A DNA stretch of 7,559 nt, from NCBI GenBank assembly GCA_035532475.1, contig DATKQY010000013.1, positions 1-7,559 on the forward strand, given 5' to 3'. The notes under the pieces are model-generated. The model ran no database searches. It was not told where the DNA came from and worked only from the letters and a program-made list of their open reading frames with translations. Positions 6,054 to 7,559 of this stretch are shown piece by piece (the stretch's first letter is position 1; each line of letters starts with the position of its first letter). Made by a program: the position numbers and the translations under genes. Source of the stretch: DATKQY01 sp035532475 (GTDB lineage: Bacteria > Actinomycetota > Acidimicrobiia > Acidimicrobiales > Bog-793).

Positions 6054-6935
6054 TCAGGCCGAGGCGAGCGCGGCGACGCGCGCGGCGAGCGACGGGGCGT
6101 TGAGCGCCTCGCAGGTCGCGGCGAAGTCGGCTGTCGGCGACGCCCACGCGAGATCCTCGACGCCTCCGAGCAGGGATCGATCGACGCGGAGCGTCGCGAG
6201 GTGACGGAAGAGCATCGCCAGCTCGCGCTCTTCGGCGAGGCGCGCCGCGAGCCTCGGCGCACCGCGGACGGTCTGGCGGACGACACGGTCCCAATCGGCG
6301 ACGGCGTCGGGGATCGCCTCCAGGTGGACATAGTGGGCGAGCACGGTCGTCGCCGACTGCCGCCCCCACCCGGCGAGGCCCGGAAAGCCGTCTGCGGAGT
6401 CGCCGACGAGCGCCAGCCAGTCCGGGATCGACGCCGGACTGACGCCGAAGCGTGCCCGGACCCCGTCCTCGTCGGTCACCGCGCCGCTGCGGCTGTCGAG
6501 CTGGACGACCCGCCGGCCGACGACGCACTGCGCGAGGTCCTTGTCCGGGGTGCACAACAAGATCTGATCGACGGCCGCCTCGTCGGCCGTGACCGCGGCC
6601 GCGGAGGCGAGGGCGTCGTCGGCCTCGAGCTCCACCATCGGCCAGACGCAGACGCCGAGTGCCGCGAGGGAGCGCTCGAGCAGCGGGATCTGGTCGAGGA
6701 GCCCGTGTGGCACGCCCTCGCCGGTCTTGTAGCCGGGCCATAGCTCGTTGCGGAACGAGGCGATGACGTGGTCCGTCGCGACGCCGAGGTGGGTGACACC
6801 CTTCTCCATCATCGACACGACCGACCACAACACGCCGCGCGCCGCGGCCACCTCCGGTGTCCTGGTCGAACCCTCCGGGCGCCCATAGTACTGCCGGAAG
6901 AGCTCGTAGGTGCCGTCGATCAGGTGGACGTCCAC
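6054..6935 (-). CDS. Stand-alone 5'-3' exonuclease / flap endonuclease (FEN family)
   Basis: The product is a 293-aa nuclease equivalent to the N-terminal 5'-nuclease domain of DNA polymerase I, without the polymerase. It would remove 5' flaps or RNA/damaged 5' ends. Seen in order (numbered from GTG 6935) are DVHLIDGTYELFR (D7), basic FRNELWPGYKTG (61-72), ELEADDALA (E102, E104, D106, D107), CTPDKDL (D131, D133), and the helix-3-turn-helix DNA clamp VGDSADGFPGLAGWG (177-191). GTG 6935 is preferred because family homology begins at DVHLIDGTYE; an ATG at 7019 would add 28 low-complexity Gly/Ala residues. No TANNNT box precedes either start, so transcription probably comes from the 70-aa gene upstream, with its SOS box. 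The gene is convergent to ligC. Actinobacteria such as mycobacteria also have stand-alone 5' nucleases of this kind (FenA). Confidence 0.88.
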   Translation of the reverse strand: MDVHLIDGTYELFRQYYGRPEGSTRTPEVAAARGVLWSVVSMMEKGVTHLGVATDHVIASFRNELWPGYKTGEGVPHGLLDQIPLLERSLAALGVCVWPMVELEADDALASAAAVTADEAAVDQILLCTPDKDLAQCVVGRRVVQLDSRSGAVTDEDGVRARFGVSPASIPDWLALVGDSADGFPGLAGWGRQSATTVLAHYVHLEAIPDAVADWDRVVRQTVRGAPRLAARLAEERELAMLFRHLATLRVDRSLLGGVEDLAWASPTADFAATCEALNAPSLAARVAALASA

Positions 6936-7054
6936 CGGAGCAGCCTGCCAGAGGTGGCCGGAGCCCGCCGCACCCGCAGCTCGGCCCGAGGCGCCGCCTG
7001 GCTCGCGCACGCCCGCCATCAGGTCGAGCGCGGTTTCCGGGGCGTCGGCATCGC

Positions 7055-7267
7055 TCAGCCCTCGGGAGCGCCTCCGCCCGACGGATGGCGGCGCAGGGCT
7101 CGGACGTGCTCGTCGGGGCGGCCCGGCGACTCGTCCAGCGCCGTGCGCAGCCGCTGGAGCTCGGCGATCAGCTCGAGCGCCTCCTCACGGCTGAGCCCCG
7201 ACGGCGCACCGGGTGGCAGCATCGCGAGCGATCGACGGCGGACCTCCAGCCAGGCATTGGCGCTCAC
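7055..7267 (-). CDS. Uncharacterised 70-aa protein, candidate LexA-regulated first gene of the exonuclease unit
   Basis: From GTG 7267 to the stop at 7055 the frame encodes 70 aa. The start is supported by TACGAT exactly 6 nt upstream. The middle (SREEALELIAELQRLRTAL, about 26-44) is a predicted amphipathic helix with leucines spaced for helix pairing. The ends are basic or Gly/Pro-rich, and there is no signal peptide or membrane segment. I do not recognise the family. The gene lies upstream of the 5'-3' exonuclease on the same strand, 119 bp away, or 35 bp if the longer exonuclease start is used, so the two are probably co-transcribed. A palindrome matching the LexA box covers the -35 region. 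The role may be as an accessory factor of the nuclease; that is inference from position only. A longer frame upstream to 7450 is open but crosses the promoter and is not favoured. Confidence 0.6.
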   Translation of the reverse strand: MSANAWLEVRRRSLAMLPPGAPSGLSREEALELIAELQRLRTALDESPGRPDEHVRALRRHPSGGGAPEG

Positions 7268-7273
7268 GCCACG

Positions 7274-7279
7274 ATCGTA
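7274..7279 (-). promoter_or_regulatory. -10 box of the 70-aa gene (leaderless)
   Basis: On the minus strand TACGAT is followed by CGTGGC (6 nt) and the GTG start at 7267. The corresponding -35 position with a 17-nt spacer (7297-7302) falls inside the SOS-box palindrome. Confidence 0.5.
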
Positions 7280-7292
7280 GCGGACGCTACGA
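7275..7292. promoter_or_regulatory. 8-2-8 palindrome over the -10 region
   Basis: TCGTAGCG-GA-CGCTACGA is a perfect inverted repeat of 8-bp arms with a 2-nt centre. It covers most of the -10 box of the 70-aa gene and overlaps the SOS box by 3 bp. It looks like a second operator, or a cruciform-prone element. The binding protein is unknown. Confidence 0.5.
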
Positions 7293-7303
7293 ACACATGT
7301 TCG
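7290..7303. promoter_or_regulatory. Probable LexA (SOS) box
   Basis: CGAACA-CA-TGTTCG is a perfect 6-2-6 palindrome and matches the Gram-positive/actinobacterial LexA box (GAAC-N4-GTTC, flanked by C and G). It lies 22 nt upstream of the 70-aa gene start, over the expected -35, where bound LexA would block transcription. No other GAAC-N4-GTTC was noticed in the window by eye. The nearby genes are all DNA-repair genes, which supports the reading. Confidence 0.7.
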
Positions 7304-7437
7304 CTGTGCCCTCCCCCGGCGCGCGCGCCGCACGAGCCGTCTGGAGCTCAGCGCTCGGGCGCCGCGGGCGGCGGCGCGGTGCTCGGTGGCCGGTCTTAGA
7401 GGCTGTCGCGGATGTTTCCCCAGCGCGATCGATAGTT

Positions 7438-7452
7438 GCTTGGTCACCAAGC
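7438..7452. repeat. 15-bp palindrome GCTTGGT-C-ACCAAGC
   Basis: Perfect 7-1-7 inverted repeat. As RNA it would form a 6-bp stem with a 3-nt loop. It could be an operator or part of a small hairpin; no gene start lies close enough to assign it. Confidence 0.35.
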
Positions 7453-7512
7453 CCGTGGCTTCCCGTTGGGCGAATCCAATGGTGAGCTGGGCGTTCGTTT
7501 GATCGGCCGCCG

Positions 7513-7545
7513 GCTGGCTGCTGCGCCGCGAGCGTCGCAGCCAGC
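7513..7545. repeat. 9-bp inverted repeat near the window edge
   Basis: GCTGGCTGC (7513-7521) and GCAGCCAGC (7537-7545) are perfect inverted repeats around a 15-nt GC-rich loop. It may be a hairpin in a transcript or lie within a coding region that enters from the right. No T-run flanks it. Confidence 0.35.
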
Positions 7546-7559
7546 GCGAACTTCTGCGA

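Larger units (their letters stand above)
7304..7559. other. Terminal stretch without a defensible gene
   Basis: After the SOS box there is a GC-rich part (about 7310-7390, with a GCGCGCGCGC run) and then a somewhat less GC-rich part to the window edge. On the minus strand protein-like text is scattered over different frames: QKFALAATLAAQ near the edge, then AQLTIGFAQREATG in a second frame, then NYRSRWGNIRDSL ending at a TAA (7396-7398) in a third. This could be the frameshifted C-terminus of a gene entering from the right, or chance. No plus-strand gene with a convincing start is seen. Two inverted repeats are listed separately. Confidence 0.3.

Noticed and set aside
5986..6828. A 280-codon minus-strand frame overlapping the exonuclease
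   Set aside because: Another frame of the same strand as the exonuclease; Arg-rich with no domain, hence a shadow.
6936..7019. 28-residue N-terminal extension of the exonuclease from ATG 7019
   Set aside because: It is Gly/Ala-rich, lies before the conserved first strand of the fold and has no ribosome binding site. It is kept only as an alternative start.

Overview
The window is high-GC DNA (long antisense open frames, strong G/C bias at third codon positions). Protein families and promoter style point to an actinobacterium (Actinomycetota). The class cannot be fixed from this much sequence; an Acidimicrobiia- or Thermoleophilia-like environmental lineage is possible. There are no rRNA or tRNA genes, no CRISPR array and no recognisable insertion sequence.

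Left part (1-2305). A 25-codon tail of an upstream gene ends at 79. About 230 bp follow with two inverted-repeat structures and a 10-bp direct repeat. Next come two damaged-looking reading frames: a 114-aa fragment resembling a secreted or beta-propeller protein tail (308-652), and the C-terminal remnant of a calcineurin-like metallophosphoesterase carrying its GHxH motif (about 679-915). The remnant runs in frame into an intact P-loop ATPase of the archaeal-ATPase type (964-2172). Its probable leaderless promoter is overlapped by two adjacent 5-2-5 palindromes. The area looks like accessory DNA that has turned over.

Middle part (2306-6049). A small VOC/glyoxalase-fold protein (minus strand) is divergent from a plus-strand DNA-repair cluster. 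The cluster holds a stand-alone LigD-type primase-polymerase (Prim-PolC-like, 2889-3899), a helix-hairpin-helix + PHP protein that looks like family X polymerase (PolX) without its polymerase core (3908-4924), and an ATP-dependent DNA ligase of the LigC type (4973-6049). Together they could fill, trim and seal short gaps, as proposed for mycobacterial Prim-PolC and LigC in base excision repair.

Right part (6054-7559). Convergent to ligC, with only 4 bp between stop codons, lies a stand-alone 5'-3' exonuclease/flap nuclease (FEN family). Upstream of it on the same strand is a 70-aa uncharacterised gene. That gene's promoter carries a perfect SOS-box-like palindrome (CGAACACATGTTCG, 7290-7303) and an adjoining 8-2-8 palindrome over the -10. 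The minus-strand pair is therefore a candidate LexA-regulated unit beside the gap-repair cluster. The last 256 bp contain two further inverted repeats and possibly a degraded minus-strand frame, but no gene I can defend.

A recurring signal is a TANNNT -10 element exactly 6 nt before the start codon of four genes (5 nt for the ATPase). This is the geometry of leaderless transcripts, and it also fixes the start codons.
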